From positions 27,440,001-27,504,000 of the forward strand of contig CM069870.1 in assembly GCA_036172665.1 (NCBI GenBank): a stretch of DNA of 64,000 bases. The letters are read 5' to 3'. This DNA comes from Prosopocoilus inquinatus. Lineage: Eukaryota; Arthropoda; Insecta; Coleoptera; Lucanidae. This document shows, in pieces, positions 12,274 through 24,398 of this stretch. Both the position numbers and the translations under genes were made by a program. The stretch's first letter is position 1. The number at the start of each line of letters is the position of its first letter. Below the pieces are notes generated by a model that had not been told where the DNA came from, did not search any database, and was given only the letters and a program-made list of their open reading frames with translations.

Positions 12274-12323
12274 AATTGAAGTTGGTTCTTGTCCCATGAA
12301 AAACGTTGAGTGTTTTCCCTTCA
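12274..12323 (+). repeat. Hammerhead-repeat relic lacking stem II
   Basis: TTGAAGTTGGTTCTTGTCC, then CATGAA joined directly to AAACGTTGAGTG and TTTTCCCTTCAT. The second part equals the 3' half of the hammerhead at 46361-46402 (GAAACGTTGAGTG...CCCTTCAT). The stem II hairpin seen there is missing here, as if deleted. The first part is shared with 4777-4803. Confidence 0.5.
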
Positions 12324-13674
12324 TAATTCACAAAACAATGTTGAAAAAATACAAAAAAAATCGTATAACAAAAAGAAAATTCCGTTATCCGTCCCTAATT
12401 CCGCGCTCATGAAATAACAAAAAAATAACTTACGGAACTTGCTTCTCTGATCGTAGAGAGTAAACATCGTGGGAGTGACTAATACGCAAGATACACTCAC
12501 CGAATAGCATTTGTGCGGAGGATCGCATTCAAACATACGTTCACTATTAGACATTTGAAAATGTTTATAACAATAATCGTTCGACGAGGTGTCCATCATT
12601 AGAGACACATAAATGTGTTCGGCGAAAAATCGATTCTTGTGTTCAAGTGCACGACAGGATTAGCGCAAATACTGTCGACGGCATTCTGAATACACTCCTC
12701 TGAAATGCTGTTCTCTCACCGTTCGTGAATTGCGGCATTTTAATAAGTAATAATACTATGTAGATAGTAATCATACTTAGCATTAATTCATTTAATCACT
12801 TTTCATAAATTAAACTCTTGATACCAAAGAAAACGGAGAAAGAAAGAAGAAAGAAATTGTGTGTCATAATCATAAAAAAATGGAACAAATTCTTTCGTTC
12901 AGCTGTAATACGACTTATTGCGACGTTAAAAACTACGCTTTTATTAGTCTCTCGACTTCGGCAAAGGTCACTGCTCGATTGCGCTTTTGTGTTACTTGGT
13001 TAAAATTAATTTCGATTAATCTGTGGTGGGGTTACAAAAAAAAATCCTTTTCTTGATCTATCTCAAAAACAGACTTACGATTATTTCTTGCTCGATTTTC
13101 GACTGCGATTTTCTCGAAATGTGTAAAACTTTTGTTAAGGACATGTAAGTTCAATCGTTCCTGTTTATGGTGATGTATTACAGGTTTAAATTTCTGCACT
13201 TATTTCACAAACACCCGGTACATAAGTATAAATTGTATAATGGATGGACTGGCACCTGTTTATTACTGACGGTCATTAATGATTAAAGTAATCGTTCTAT
13301 AGAATTTTAATATCAGGAGAATGTTTCAGGGGTTCATTTACCTAATTTAGCACGGTAGATATAAATGACATTGCTACCCTGTGTCAAATAAAAAATAATA
13401 ATAAGTGAGCAATAAATAAATAAATAAATATTGATTAAAATTTAGCGTTTGTTTAATTTTACAATAGTTCCTTAGAGCTATTTTGTGTCACTGCTTGTGA
13501 AGACTAATGCTGTCTTGAACATAAAAGTAAAATTGTATTAAAAACGTTTATGGTTCCAAGACCACACGATAACAAATTTACTTACAAATTTATAAGAAAA
13601 AAGTATCAAATCAAATTACTGTGGCAGCCTGTCTCTCTCATTTAGTATCAAAATCAGTATCGACTATATCATAT
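12324..13674. other. No gene; short AAAT microsatellite
   Basis: A short (AAAT)n run lies at 13411-13430. Open frames here are short and not protein-like. Confidence 0.5.
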
Positions 13675-13987
13675 TGTTAGGAATTTGGGGGTTCACAAAT
13701 TATAATAAAATAAAATAAATTCAGAACACTTTAATTAAAAGCTGTCGCTTTCCACAATTAACAACACAACTGTAATGAGCTTGTCTATCAAATAACACTT
13801 TTACAAAATGTACTTTCTATTTATTTCGAGGTACGAATCCTTCGCTCGCTAACTTCATAACTAAACTCGTGGCGGATCGTACGGCTTATATAGCAGAGCC
13901 CTCTGTTGCACGAACATACTAGAATGACGCAAGGTGGCGTGCCTGATGCTAAAAATACATCTGTTTGCGCGTCACGGCTGTATCACA
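13675..13987 (+). mobile_element. Solo LTR relic, internally deleted
   Basis: Begins TGTTAGGAATTTGGGGGTT and ends near GGCTGTATCACA, matching start and end of the longer minus-strand LTR at 22564-23364. Shared landmarks are TTCAGAACACTTTAATTA, the GAGGTACGAA box and ACGCAAGGTGGCGTG. It lacks about 480 bp of the middle of the other copy. A TATATAG box at about 13887 sits where an LTR promoter would be. No convincing target duplication remains. Confidence 0.7.
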
Positions 13988-14141
13988 GTATCATACAGGT
14001 ATTTTCGTTTTCTCTTGACAACGTGCTTATTTATATATTTTACTCACTCTGGATGAAGCTATCAAACGACAGTGAAATGTTGCGTATTCTTCTCAGTTTT
14101 AAAAGTGTCTATTGTGTAGTTTTAAAAACTATTTTCTTAAA

Positions 14142-14172
14142 ATTTTCATCGGACAAGAGTCAACTTCAATTA
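14142..14172 (-). repeat. Fragment of the 4.8/12.3-kb dispersed repeat
   Basis: The reverse complement reads TTGAAGTTGACTCTTGTCC then GATGAAAA, matching 4777-4803 and 12274-12300. No ribozyme half is preserved here. Confidence 0.5.
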
Positions 14173-15504
14173 TGATTTTAACATAATTTTTTCAATTCTC
14201 ACGTTTATATTGATTAATACTTATGTATATATTACTCGTATTATTTTAAAATAAAGAACTATCAGTACAACTAAGAAAATTACTAGATATAATAAGAAAA
14301 CTCTTTAAAATTCTTCTTGAAGATTTTAATCACTAACTTGAACATTTTTCTTTGACGCCTCTATAAAATGCACCTACGCTAAATGCAGAGCATTCAAACC
14401 CAGTATTTATATAGCAGTTGCTGGTTTTAATGGTTGTGTTTAAACTGATGGTATAAGAGATACGCGATTTGCTCATAATTTAAATACTAACCGTAGCAAA
14501 TAATTACAGGCAATTATGCCGTAATATGAGAGTTTACGCTGTACGTATAGGTTTTGTGAGTAGAATTTATTTGTCTATGAATAATATTCGCTCTGAAACT
14601 TCCGTCTTTGAGTAAATATTCTCACGCGAAGCTTGCTCGAGGTGTAAACAATTTAAGACAATATTTAATATACATACATACAACTCTTTTTTCCGATTTT
14701 AGTTAATCGTTTCTCTTGACGTAAAACAGATTCGACAGGAAGGAAATTGGATGACTGCAATTGTTATGTTAACCTTTAAGTTATATGTATTGTATGAATC
14801 ATAACTAATATGGAACTTTAGTAATTTATTTATACAAAACCGTTTATACTAGCAATCAGCTGACATTATTAAGAAGCGAGTTATATTGAAAATATTTTTT
14901 TTTGCTTTACAATATTTATAATATTAACATGAACAGAAACCTGTTAAGTACTCTTCTAATTAATTATATTCTGGAACGATATATTCAATATCTGAATCAC
15001 GAATCCGCGGACGTCCTTCATGTATCTCTGTCTCCTCAATGTGGAAATACGGAGCAACCGCCCCCTCCCTCCCTTTGCCCTTATCAAGTAAGAAATCTAA
15101 TGTGAATATACCCAATGCGAGAGTGAAATCAGGTTATCTTCTAGGTTTGATGCTTTGATTGTTGTTGTCGTCATTACTTTGGAAATAACATTTAAATCCG
15201 TGAGGAAACTTTGCAGCAAAAGTCTTTGTATCGAAAAGCGACTTTTGCAACCTCCCTCTTTCAAATGTATCGTATTGAGATGGCAGTTGGAACAACTATT
15301 ACAGGCAGAATTGTGTTGTAGTTGTATAATTTTATTAAAATTAGAATTAATGTATAAATCACATTTAGTCAACAAATCTGTATATATCGATCGGGTCCTG
15401 TTTATTTTTTCTGCGATAACTAAAACAGCAACGCATTTGAGTAATATGAGATCGTAAGAAAGGTCCGGACGGGCAGGCAGTCTCGGTTTATATTCGGGGG
15501 TGAA
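14173..15504. other. No feature recognised
   Basis: AT-rich sequence. Frames on both strands at about 14902-15460 overlap one another and show no known motif, splice pattern or compositional sign of a gene. Confidence 0.45.
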
Positions 15505-16310
15505 AGCATCTTACGGAAGACGTACGTAAATCGAATTGTTCCTGTGTTAATGAAATGCCGTGAGATGTTATTGAGGAATTGGTTCAGAATATATGTTGTT
15601 GACGATGAGTGATATTGTAAGATACAAAAGTACACGACTCGTTGTATCCGTTCAGAAGGGTAGGAGATTGTTATCTGAGGGATACTTCTGTATCCACCGA
15701 ATGGTCGGGCAGGGTAGATTATCGCCTCCACCTACATACGGCATTGTTCTATATCTGCCAGTAGTTTGGACAAAGAATAGAAAATGTTGGAAACACAGTC
15801 AGCTGTTTACTTGACCTAGTGGATCGCATTGTGAGTCCCAAGAACGGTTATGACTTGGTATAAACCATTCTTGGACAAAGTGCCGGAGGCACTTGTAGGA
15901 GGTGGTTACACCAATGATCCTGAAGGCATACTCTTTGGATGGATATCTTTATACATGCGAAGTATGAAGATAGACATTTGTGGATACCATCGTCGTGACT
16001 TCCTTCTCTAACATAGAGCTGCAGCGTCTAGATTTGTCGCTGGAGACGGTAGAGGGCAAAAGAGCCCCACTGAGTAAAAATAATTGCTATCGTTGAACAT
16101 CGGACGTAAACACTGCATGGTTGTTAATGTTAAACACATGACCGGTTGCATTAACGGGATGCTTACCACCCCTCTGCGTATTGAAAGGAGACAGGCAGAT
16201 GTGATAACGGACTAACGATACTGGTGAGTTGTTTTACGTACAATATATACAAATACGTTATTGTTAATGTTATTGGTAAATGTTTAATAACAAAAAAACG
16301 CGCCTACAAT
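15505..16310 (-). pseudogene. Unidentified coding-like repeat, copy A
   Basis: Homologous, in opposite orientation, to 36660-37920. On the minus strand broken frames contain conserved stretches: NATGHVFNINNHAVFTSDVQ near 16130, NGLYQVITVLGTHNAI near 15850, then after a frameshift PSERIQRVVYFCILQYHSSS and TTYILNQFLNNISRHFINT at about 15600. The two copies differ at many sites but keep these words, so the ancestor was probably protein-coding. I do not recognise the family. A structural gene of a transposon or an old virus-derived insertion are both possible. Several frameshifts and stops make it non-functional. Confidence 0.55.
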
Positions 16311-16325
16311 TGTAACTAATTGTAA

Positions 16326-16499
16326 CCTCAGGTTTTCAGTATATTCCTTCTGGGATTGTTAACTTATCGTGTATCCGATTTTGGTGATATTAAATTAGCA
16401 TCAGTTGGACAATGGAATGGAGTACAGTTTGATATTTCAGACTTTTCCTTGGATTTTCAGCAATCTTTCTATGATGCATTCGCCGAAAAACTTAAGTAA
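16326..16499 (+). CDS. Unassigned exon-like open frame
   Basis: A 57-codon frame ending in TAA at 16497-16499 reads FLLGLLTYRVSDFGDIKLA, then SVGQWNGVQFDISDFSLDF, then QQSFYDAFAEKLK. Its composition is balanced and protein-like, unlike most frames here. AG acceptor-like sites (CCTCAG and TTTTCAG) lie at its 5' side, so it may be a last exon or an exon fragment caught in repeats. No ATG occurs and no domain is recognised. It sits between the copy-A repeat and the minus-strand LINE. A transposon origin is equally possible. Confidence 0.3.
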   Translation, partial: PQVFSIFLLGLLTYRVSDFGDIKLASVGQWNGVQFDISDFSLDFQQSFYDAFAEKLK

Positions 16500-16507
16500 A
16501 GCCTCTT

Positions 16508-16807
16508 TCAGCAGTGTCCATCCACCTTTGTGACGAAAGCGTGCTCTTCATTTAACGAAATTAGATTTATTAAAGGAACAATTGCAATCAGGTTCATTAT
16601 CTTTTCTGATTTATTTGAAACTGACAATCGAGTTGTATTCAAGATTTCTGATTGTCGTTTTAAGGCTCTAGTGAGTTTTGCAATCTGCCCAACGGGCAAT
16701 AAGCGTTTGTTATAACAATGATCTGTGACATGAAGTGAGTGATCTCCCTTAAAGTTAAATCTAAGTCTGTATCTAGCGTTCTTACGTTTAAGTGAGTATG
16801 TATACAT
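16508..16807 (-). other. Open frame at the 3' edge of the LINE, unknown
   Basis: A 99-codon minus-strand frame (RFNFKGDHSLHVTDHCYNK, LLPVGQIAKLTRALKRQSE, ILNTTRLSVSNKSEKIMN) begins just after the LINE coding end at 16825. The basic, helix-like segment ALKRQSEILNTTRL gives it a protein-like look. It may be a fragment of the sequence the LINE inserted into. No family recognised. Confidence 0.25.
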
Positions 16808-16824
16808 TGCCTCTAGTTATCGTC

Positions 16825-18411
16825 TTATCTGGGTCCTGCCATCAGGTCGAATGGCAGAAAACGTGTCAGTCTAGGCACTTTAATGTCTTCCAGCACATTT
16901 AACTGCTTGACCAGCGCACTATGGTATACTGTCACTCTTTCACTGTACTTGACACTGAACTTGTAGATAACTTCCTTAGCAGATTCGAGTGGAATGTCGT
17001 GTTGAACGAATGTCGTTGGAAATGTAGTACGGTGCATTGGCGCCGGCGCGTAGCACTTTATTTTGGAACCTCTGCAGAATGTTGATGTTAGAGGAGTTGC
17101 TGTTAGTGCCCCATATTTGATTTCCGTAAGTCCAAACTAGCTTCAAAATTGATTTGTAAAGCAATATCTTGAGCCAGTACATTTGACTTAGCTTTAGGTC
17201 TAGTTGCTTGCGCTTAGTGAATATGTGTTTTCCCCGTGAGAGACGGTGTGGCGGTCCAAATGCATGATGCCAAAATACTTGGCCTCTTCAGCTTGTGGAA
17301 GTTGGCGATTGTTGATCGTTACGGGTGGACACGTTTCTCTGCGCAAAGTTAACGTCACGTGGATGGACTTTGTTTCATTAGTTTTAATGCGCCATTTCTT
17401 AGCCAGTTTTGAATCTTATTGAGGTTGATCTGTGGGTTTCTCGAAGCGGATTTGTGTGAGATGCCAAAACTGCTATGTCGTCAGCATATGTCGCTACGGT
17501 GGTGAGTTCTGTTGTTCGTAAGTCTACTGTATATAGGAGGTAAATAATTGATCCAAGCACACTTCTTTCAGGAACGCCTTAATGCACGGAATGCAAATCA
17601 GTAAACTCGTTGCCTTGCTTACCTAGGAAGTGCCTAGGTATGATTTGAGCAGTTGGAAGTGTGGGTACGGGACAGACTTTTTCAGTTTGACTTGCAATCC
17701 ACTATGCCACACTTTGTCGAAATGTCGAGGAAGGTTGCTGAGCAATAGCTCTTCGAAATCAGGTCCTTGTTAATTTTATTCACCAGCCTGTGCACTTGTT
17801 CAATTGTTCCGTGTTTGTTGTAAAACCCGAATTGATGCTCGGGAATTATTTGCTTTCGATCTATAATAGTAGTCTTAAGGCTTTTGACATATAATTTCTC
17901 ATATCCTTTGGATGGTAGGCTTATAGGTCTGTAAGATGCAACTTCAACTGGTTTTTTCTCAGGTTTGGGGATCATAATGATTTAGGCACTTTTCTAAGTG
18001 CTAGGGAAGTGGTTTGTTCGCAGAATTTCATTAAAGATGAAAGTTACAGGTTTTACGCATTTCTTTTTTTGAGATTTCTTGTAGTACTTTAAAGGAGATT
18101 AAGTCGAAGCCAGGTACCTTTTTGATGTTAGTTTCTTCTTCTTTCGTAAAATTGCTATGTGGTAGGTCCATTTGAAATGGTATATCCAGAGAGTCGATTA
18201 TATCATTTTCTTCTTTAGTAGATAGTTCCGATGAGAATGGTTTAAACACATTGCTTAAGTATTTGGTGAAAGCTTTAGCTTTTTCTTTATCATTTCTCGC
18301 CCATGAGTTGTCATTCTTAATGGGGGGATTGCGTTGCGGAGGCCTTTTGTATTTTCTTGCTGCTTTCCAGAGTGAATATTCTGTGGCTTGAGTTGTAGTT
18401 AAACTCTCCAA
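16825..18411 (-). pseudogene. LINE reverse transcriptase region
   Basis: Pieces in order on the minus strand: the linker before the RT (RKYKRPPQRNPPIKNDNSWA, KAKAFTKYLSNVFKPF) at 18400-18230; finger-domain text IPKPEKKPVEVASYRPISL and EHQFGFYNKHGTIEQVHRL at 17970-17800; and the C-terminal jockey signature SILKLVWTYGNQIWG, ILQRFQNKVLRAGANAPYY at 17150-17030. It ends at VPRLTRFLPFDLMAGPR (16825). The catalytic FADD region is not readable in any single frame, consistent with decay. The YRPISL and QIWG...FQNKVLR words place it in the Jockey group. Confidence 0.85.
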
Positions 18412-18699
18412 GTACTCTTATATGCTTTGGTTTTATTCTTCCTGGTTTAGCTGTTTTAGTTCTCTTATTGCCTTTTTAGTTTTCTTTTTTATTTACTGCT
18501 GTACTTGTTTGTTGCCATTGTTTCCGCAGATGCCTTTTTCCGTCGATTTTCTCTTTGATGGGAGGTGATACTTTGAAATTTCCTTATGGTACATTATACT
18601 CAGGAGTTGCAGACCAGGCTGCTTTTTGTATGTTCTTCGTTAAATTTTCAACTGCAGTTTCTGAGTCCTCTTCTGTCTTTGGTGATTGGTTTAATGTAA

Positions 18700-19255
18700 T
18701 TAGGCTGTCCAGATTTTCCCTAAACAGTAACCAGTCAATTCTATTGTTATGGACACACGGTTGTTTCTCTTTGTGTAAAAAATTGCGAATGAATGTTAAT
18801 TATCACTGGAGAATGGTCTGATGATAAATCGAAGCAAGACATCGCTTTGCGTTTCTTTGTATTGATACCCTTTGTGATGCAGAAGTCTGTGGCGTCAGGA
18901 ATGTTATTTACGTCAGATGGTCAGTTTGTTAGCTCGCCAAAAGATAATTGTTGTAAATTATTAGCATTCATTGTTTTGACCAATTCTCTTCCTGTTGGTG
19001 TTATTAACCTTGAACCCCACATGGAAGTGCGTCATTTGTGTATCACGTCTATTTTGCTGTGTTTTGTACAATTTTTTCAAAGTCAAGTTTCTGTACGCAG
19101 AGCACATTAGAGATTATTTTTAAGGTGGGAAGTTTCATTGGGACTTTTCATGCTCATGATCACCTGTACGATACCTTTTTTATTCGACTTCAATTCAGTA
19201 TCGGGCTGGATGGCGCCCCGGCTCTGATGTGTGTAGCTTGCGTCAGACGTATTAT
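18700..19255 (-). pseudogene. LINE APE endonuclease remnant
   Basis: Minus-strand fragments of an apurinic-type endonuclease: IPDATDFC-type text, then LSSDHSPVIINI at about 18830-18790, which is the conserved SDH catalytic box of LINE endonucleases. This module would nick the target for priming. Stop codons separate all pieces and the N-terminal catalytic boxes are lost. Confidence 0.65.
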
Positions 19256-21736
19256 TATTTTGTAAGAAATATCAGGGATGTGCGAAAAATGTCAGCATAT
19301 TTGCTGTTGTCTGACTTCTTCTCGTTGTTAAGTATTTCAGTTTCTCTCGGATTGTGCACTGAATTTCAAGGACTGCGTAATATTACTAACATATTTTAGA
19401 GCTACTTTTCCTGCTTGGAAGATTCAGAATTTGTGGATAGCTGCAATTGGTTTTCGCTGATCACGTGATCAACGATATCCAATAACTTTCGTCAAGTGAA
19501 TGACAAAAGCTAATGATAGCAATCCCCAAATGCACCACAGTTCTCCAGATCTCCAAAGCTGGAAAAGTATCTTCAAAGACCTTTCCACGTTGGTTTGGGG
19601 TTCAATCCACTTCTCAAATTTTCAATCTTTCCCGGAAAACAAAGAAGTAGCGGGTAATAGCTAGTTACAGGTAGCTAAACTAGTAACACTTTTACTTTCT
19701 TCGAAATATAATTGTATTAAAGTTACTTTTGAATCAAAGTGACTGCAATAGATAATCATAAAAAAATTCTACGAAGTATCCATGAAGCTAGCAAAAAAAC
19801 TTGTTACTTATTTTTAAAAGTTACTAGGTATTAAATACTTGGCTACTTTTAAGTTACCAAATAAATTATATATTTTTGACTATGCGTATAGATAAGGATG
19901 ACTAGACGTCACGTTTTTAACAGAATTGTCTCTTCTTTTAATTTCGTGTCCAGTTGTACTTACCCAAAAACTTAAAACGGAATGTAAGTTGTCCCTTTTT
20001 TTCATTGCATTTATTTTTAACTTGTAAAACATAAACACCTAGATTTCGTGTTCACCGTATTTAAAAGATCACAAGTTCGTTATGGACGGAGGAAGCTATC
20101 AACTTTTAGTAGATTGATCGCTTGCACCAATATTCCAATATTTTTAGCGGAGTTTAATTTTAAGCCACGTTAATTATTTTCTTTTATTACAGTACAAGTT
20201 TTGCACACCTTGCACGTTGCAGTCAAAAATAAAGATTAAAATAGGTAAATGTAGATTTTTTTAACAATGCAGCTTGAAACTTATTAGACAACAAATTTGT
20301 TAAGAAAAGGTATAGTACATATTATTTTGTTTCGTACACTGAGATCCAACATTGTAAATTATTACCATTCTAAAAATAAAATGATTAAATGTAAATTATT
20401 TTGTGTACAATTCAGGGATACATTAAACGAGTTGCTTACAAATTCGTACATTGCCTTTACGTTGAAGACTATTGGTCATACATGGTCGTTAAACTTTTCG
20501 TCCTACATTTTAAATTTTATAATGAACAAAAGTGAATAAAAGTCGTTAACAAATATTTCGTCAAAGATCAGCACATCTCTTTCTATCTACATCACGGTAT
20601 GAAAACTACAAACGAATAACTTTATGCCTCATTAAACATTTGTTAATCACACAGTATTTACTAGCCTTCCCAATAGTAAAATACTAATAAGCAATTAACC
20701 TACAACCAAATTTACAAAACAGTTAAATACGTTCCTCAGCAACATGCCAATGATGTCCGAATAATAGTCCCAATGGCGAGAGATTATACTGATTATTTAT
20801 TGTTAACATTGATGGTTAGATAAACTAAAAAAAAATGTACAACTCAAGAATTCTTTTGTTGTTCATAAGACCCGCTTTCAAAGCTTTTAGTGTATGCATG
20901 AGGTACGAGCGGCGTCCGTCAGTTTTAAAAGAGAGCGCTGCTTCCGTTTCATCCAATTCAATAAATGTGTTCCTTATCTTTTATCTTAATTTCAAATGTC
21001 CAGCTATTCTTCTCATAAAGCGGTTTAATAGAAACCTGTCTAAATGGAAAAATTGTTAACAATAGCTCTGTTCCAATTGAAGACAAAGATTCCATGTGTC
21101 GTACGGCATTGTTCCCATGAACCATCAAATTTGATTTACATTTCGACGATAATGCGAGTATTCCTTTGTAGTAATTTTATTTATTATCCGAATACCCGTC
21201 GAAATTCATTATGGAAGTGTCTCTTTTGACTAAAACGGGTTATTCATTATTTCGTTTTTGTCGACGAAAAACTTTTTAAATTCCCATTAAAATTAACAGT
21301 AATAATATGGAGTGAAAAAGTTGTATTCATATTATTTAATTTAATCGTTTTAAACATGCTGTCTACTTAATTTTACTTATTAATATTTTTTGTTGTTTTT
21401 AGACAATTTGTTTCACCGAATCATGAAAAACTAAAAAAACTGAAAACTGAAAAAATAAAAGATAAAAAATGAGAATGTTCATTTGATTACTATGTCACAT
21501 GTGCTTTGCTTTATACAGTAGAATACGGTCTACAGGGCGATTCAGGAAACTCGTTCATTAAAAATTTAGGACTTGTCTTTGGAATTTCATATTTTGCACT
21601 TACAGGTTAGCGATAATAATATACATAAAAATATAACATTATACATTTTAAAGGAGTATTATGAGTAAATGTGAAATAGAAATTCAAATTGGAAGCCCGT
21701 AAAGTTTTAAGAAGTGGGATTAATACCGATTTTGAA
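19256..21736. other. No gene recognised
   Basis: AT-rich. The only local curiosity is a GATCACGTGATC palindrome near 19459. Frames at 20297-20539 and 20835-21229 are AT-driven and show no known motif. Confidence 0.45.
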
Positions 21737-22212
21737 AATCTGTTTTCGCTATTACTTACCTGTGGTGTAGATGCATGATTTAAAATTAGTTACAATTATA
21801 CAGGGTGTTCCGTGTGGCTGTGCCAGACCAAAGTTGTGTTTTTTTTAATGGAACGTATTGTATATTATGGTTTATTTCGATTTGTCTTTAAGAGTAGATA
21901 AATTTATTATAAGGATGTTATGTACCTAAACCTAATAGTTTTTGAGATATTGACATTTCAATCTAAAAAAAATATTATTATTTGATGTTTTACAGATTAG
22001 ATGTTTATTAAAATTCAGCATTTAAATTTTACAATAACGTTACATAACCTCTGTGGGACAGAAAACAATTTCCATCTCGAACATATTTCTATTATTTAAC
22101 ACCCTATATTTTATTACAGAATTTAATAGGTCTTTACAATGGTTTAGGGTTCAGTATGTGTTACGCAACAAACGTAGTAACAAAGTAATAGCGAAAACAG
22201 ATTTAAAAAATT
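21737..22212. repeat. Foldback repeat, about 480 bp
   Basis: The outer arms AAATCTGTTTTCGCTATTAC (about 21745-21766) and its complement at 22187-22208 flank a pair of ACAGGGTGT-type ends (21801 ATACAGGGTGTTCCG; 22101 AACACCCTAT). The arms beyond these boxes are diverged. The 347 bp up to the next LTR hold nothing recognised. Confidence 0.55.
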
Positions 22213-22563
22213 TGCATTAATATAGGCGCTTTCCACCGAATACGCACTATTGGCCCAGTCTGTATATCAAAACAAAGGTTATTGTCGAAGGAAATTATTT
22301 TTCCGTTATTTCATTTCCCAACCAAAAATAAATCAATTGCTTACTTAGAAACTTAGAACATGGAACACCGAACACAATACAAAATATGTCCGACTTATTT
22401 AATGTTGTTTAAATATATTTTTTGTTGTTTTTGTAGCTCTTTTATAGTGAAGTAAGACGTTCCACTTTTTTAAAAGAACAAGTACAGAGTTGGAATTTCT
22501 TTTTAAGTCTAAATTACTAAGTTCAGTTAGTTCCTGTAAGGTTTGTCATTTTGCATTTAATAT

Positions 22564-23364
22564 TGTTACAGCCGTAACGCACAAGTAGATCTATTTTTTA
22601 GTACCAGTCACGCCACCATGCGTCACAGAATGTTACCGAACCTTCTCGATGGTTTGCGTTCATTCTAGTAAGTTCGAGCAAAACAGAGATCTACTATAAA
22701 AGTCTAGCGGTCCTCCAGGAGTTTACTTATTAAACCTGCTTTCTTTTCAAGAACGTGATGTCCTTGGGGCTTGACAAACGGAGCTGTTAGGAAACGATCC
22801 TGAAAAGAACTTCAAATTCTGAACTTGGGCAATAAATGTGTCAAGATAACCTCAAAAAATATGTCGCTGCGTTTGTAACAATTGTAACACTTTCACTTTA
22901 AATTAAATGGAAATTATTTTAAATTTATAATTAGTTTGTGTTATTTGTCTCCCCCGTCCATAAGCAATAATTATAGTGAATTTTCCATTTCTTTTTGTTA
23001 AATCTAACCTCAATTTGACACAAAGGGCGTTACGCTCGAACGAAATAGATGGTGCTCGAGGGGAAAGGGGAAACGGATCAATAGAACTACTCAGAACCTC
23101 AGGAGCTCGACGCCTCTCCTGAAAAGAACAACCCAAATATTAACCCTGAACTCTTCCGAGCAGCTCAAGCTCTGAAAAGAAAGCGGCATAAGTTAGCAAG
23201 TGAAGGGTTCGTACCTCGAATAAATAGAAAATACATTTTGTAGAAGTGTTATTTGATAGACAGGCTCATTACTATCGTGTTGTTAATTGTTTAAAGCGAT
23301 AGCTTGTAATTAAAGTGTTCTGAAATTCAACGACTATAATTTGTCAACCCCCAAATTCGTAACA
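22564..23364 (-). mobile_element. Solo LTR, 801 bp, with ATAT target duplication
   Basis: On the minus strand it starts TGTTACGAATTTGGGGG and ends CGGCTGTAACA, so it has the TGTTAC...GTAACA termini usual for LTRs. ATAT precedes it (22560-22563) and follows it (23365-23368), a 4-bp duplication as made by Gypsy-type integrases. A TTTATAGTAG box lies about 100 bp before the site corresponding to the TATA box of the copy at 13.9 kb. No internal coding region is attached, so it is a solo LTR left by recombination. The open frame at 22903-23136 is internal to it and not a gene. Confidence 0.85.
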
Positions 23365-23624
23365 ATATGTTAGAGAACAGAATCCGCATAATGTTTACAA
23401 ATTGAGTTTCTCCACTAAAATTATTATTTTTGTGCGACTAAAAGAAACTCTTGTGAGTTTATTATCATATTTAGCTTTTTCGTTATCTTCGAAAAGAAAA
23501 AGTAAATATATGGTTTACTTTACTTAAAACCCTTCCGTGGTCAAGCTCTGAAAAATAACATGAAAAGCCAAGAAGGGTAACTGAATTACTCCATCGAAAT
23601 TAGTCACCTTATAGGTGAATTTGT

Positions 23625-23650
23625 ACATAAATCGATGAAACGATGCATCT
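23625..23650 (+). repeat. Left remnant of ATCGATGAAGCG minisatellite
   Basis: AATCGATGAAACGATGCATC lies immediately before the first LINE codons. The same degenerate word dominates 26685-27195, directly after the LINE, so the LINE appears to lie inside this repeat. Confidence 0.6.
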
Positions 23651-24250
23651 ATGAAGCTATGCGAAACGTGGTTGAAAGATGAAGAAACGAAATATTTTAA
23701 TCTACCAGATTACGAATCTATCTTCAATTGTAGAAAAGAAAATAGAGGAGGGGGGACAGCACTATTTATACAAAAAGATATCAAGTTCCTTACCATATAC
23801 AAACATGTCAAATACAAACAGCATAATAATAGAAATGACAAATATTACACCGAGGCTAAAATTACATGCCTTATATAAAGCACCAAACGAAGGAGTTGAA
23901 GAATTCACTCAACATGTTGAAGGAGTACTAGAAAAATATAAGAACATGATAATTGTAGGAGACACAAATATTGATTTACTTAAAGATACTAGAAGCCAAC
24001 AAAGCTATAAAGAAATGATCCAAGCCTACGGATACAAGATCATAAACAACATTAGCACAAGCCACCCTACGAGGATCACTGCAAATTCAGCAACAATTAT
24101 AGATCATGTGATATCAAAATGTAATATTAATAAGTCTGAAATAGAATTAAAAATGGCAGAAAAAGATAACATAGATCATAAAATGATATTTATTACCGTA
24201 AAGATCTTAAAACTTGAATTAAAAAGGATGGAAAATATTAACATAAAAAT
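23651..24250 (+). pseudogene. LINE 2 endonuclease domain
   Basis: Begins LCETWLKDEETKYFNLPDY and CRKENRGGGTALFIQKDI (the ETW catalytic box and the RGGG.A box of APE endonucleases). It then shifts frame to NMIIVGDTNIDLLKD (GD.N box), SHPTRITANSATIIDHVI (T.IDH box) and DNIDHKMIFITV (the DH box near the domain end). All the usual endonuclease boxes after the first are visible, so only a frameshift near 23840 separates it from a readable domain. Confidence 0.85.
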
Positions 24251-24398
24251 TATCAACAGAAAAGAACTTAAGGAAATAGTGCAAAATGAAATAGTACATA
24301 AAGTACGAGAAACTGACAGTGGAAAAGCTCATAAGCATAATTATTAAAGCAAAGAACGAATGTACATTTATTAAAAAAGTGAGAAACAGGAGTAATGG

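Larger units (their letters stand above)
16825..19255 (-). mobile_element. Jockey-type LINE, decayed
   Basis: A non-LTR retrotransposon read from about 19255 to 16825, with APE endonuclease first and reverse transcriptase second. The 5' gag-like ORF is absent, so the copy is 5' truncated. Many stops and frameshifts are present. No poly(A) or target duplication was identified. Confidence 0.85.

Noticed and set aside
15097..15457. Opposing frames of about 100 codons
   Set aside because: Fully overlapping on both strands, no motif, no compositional support for a gene.
23640..23675. Hammerhead-like text CTATGAAGCTATGCGAAACGTGG
   Set aside because: It overlaps the first LINE codons (LCETWL is a conserved endonuclease box) and has no stem I pairing. 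Coincidental.
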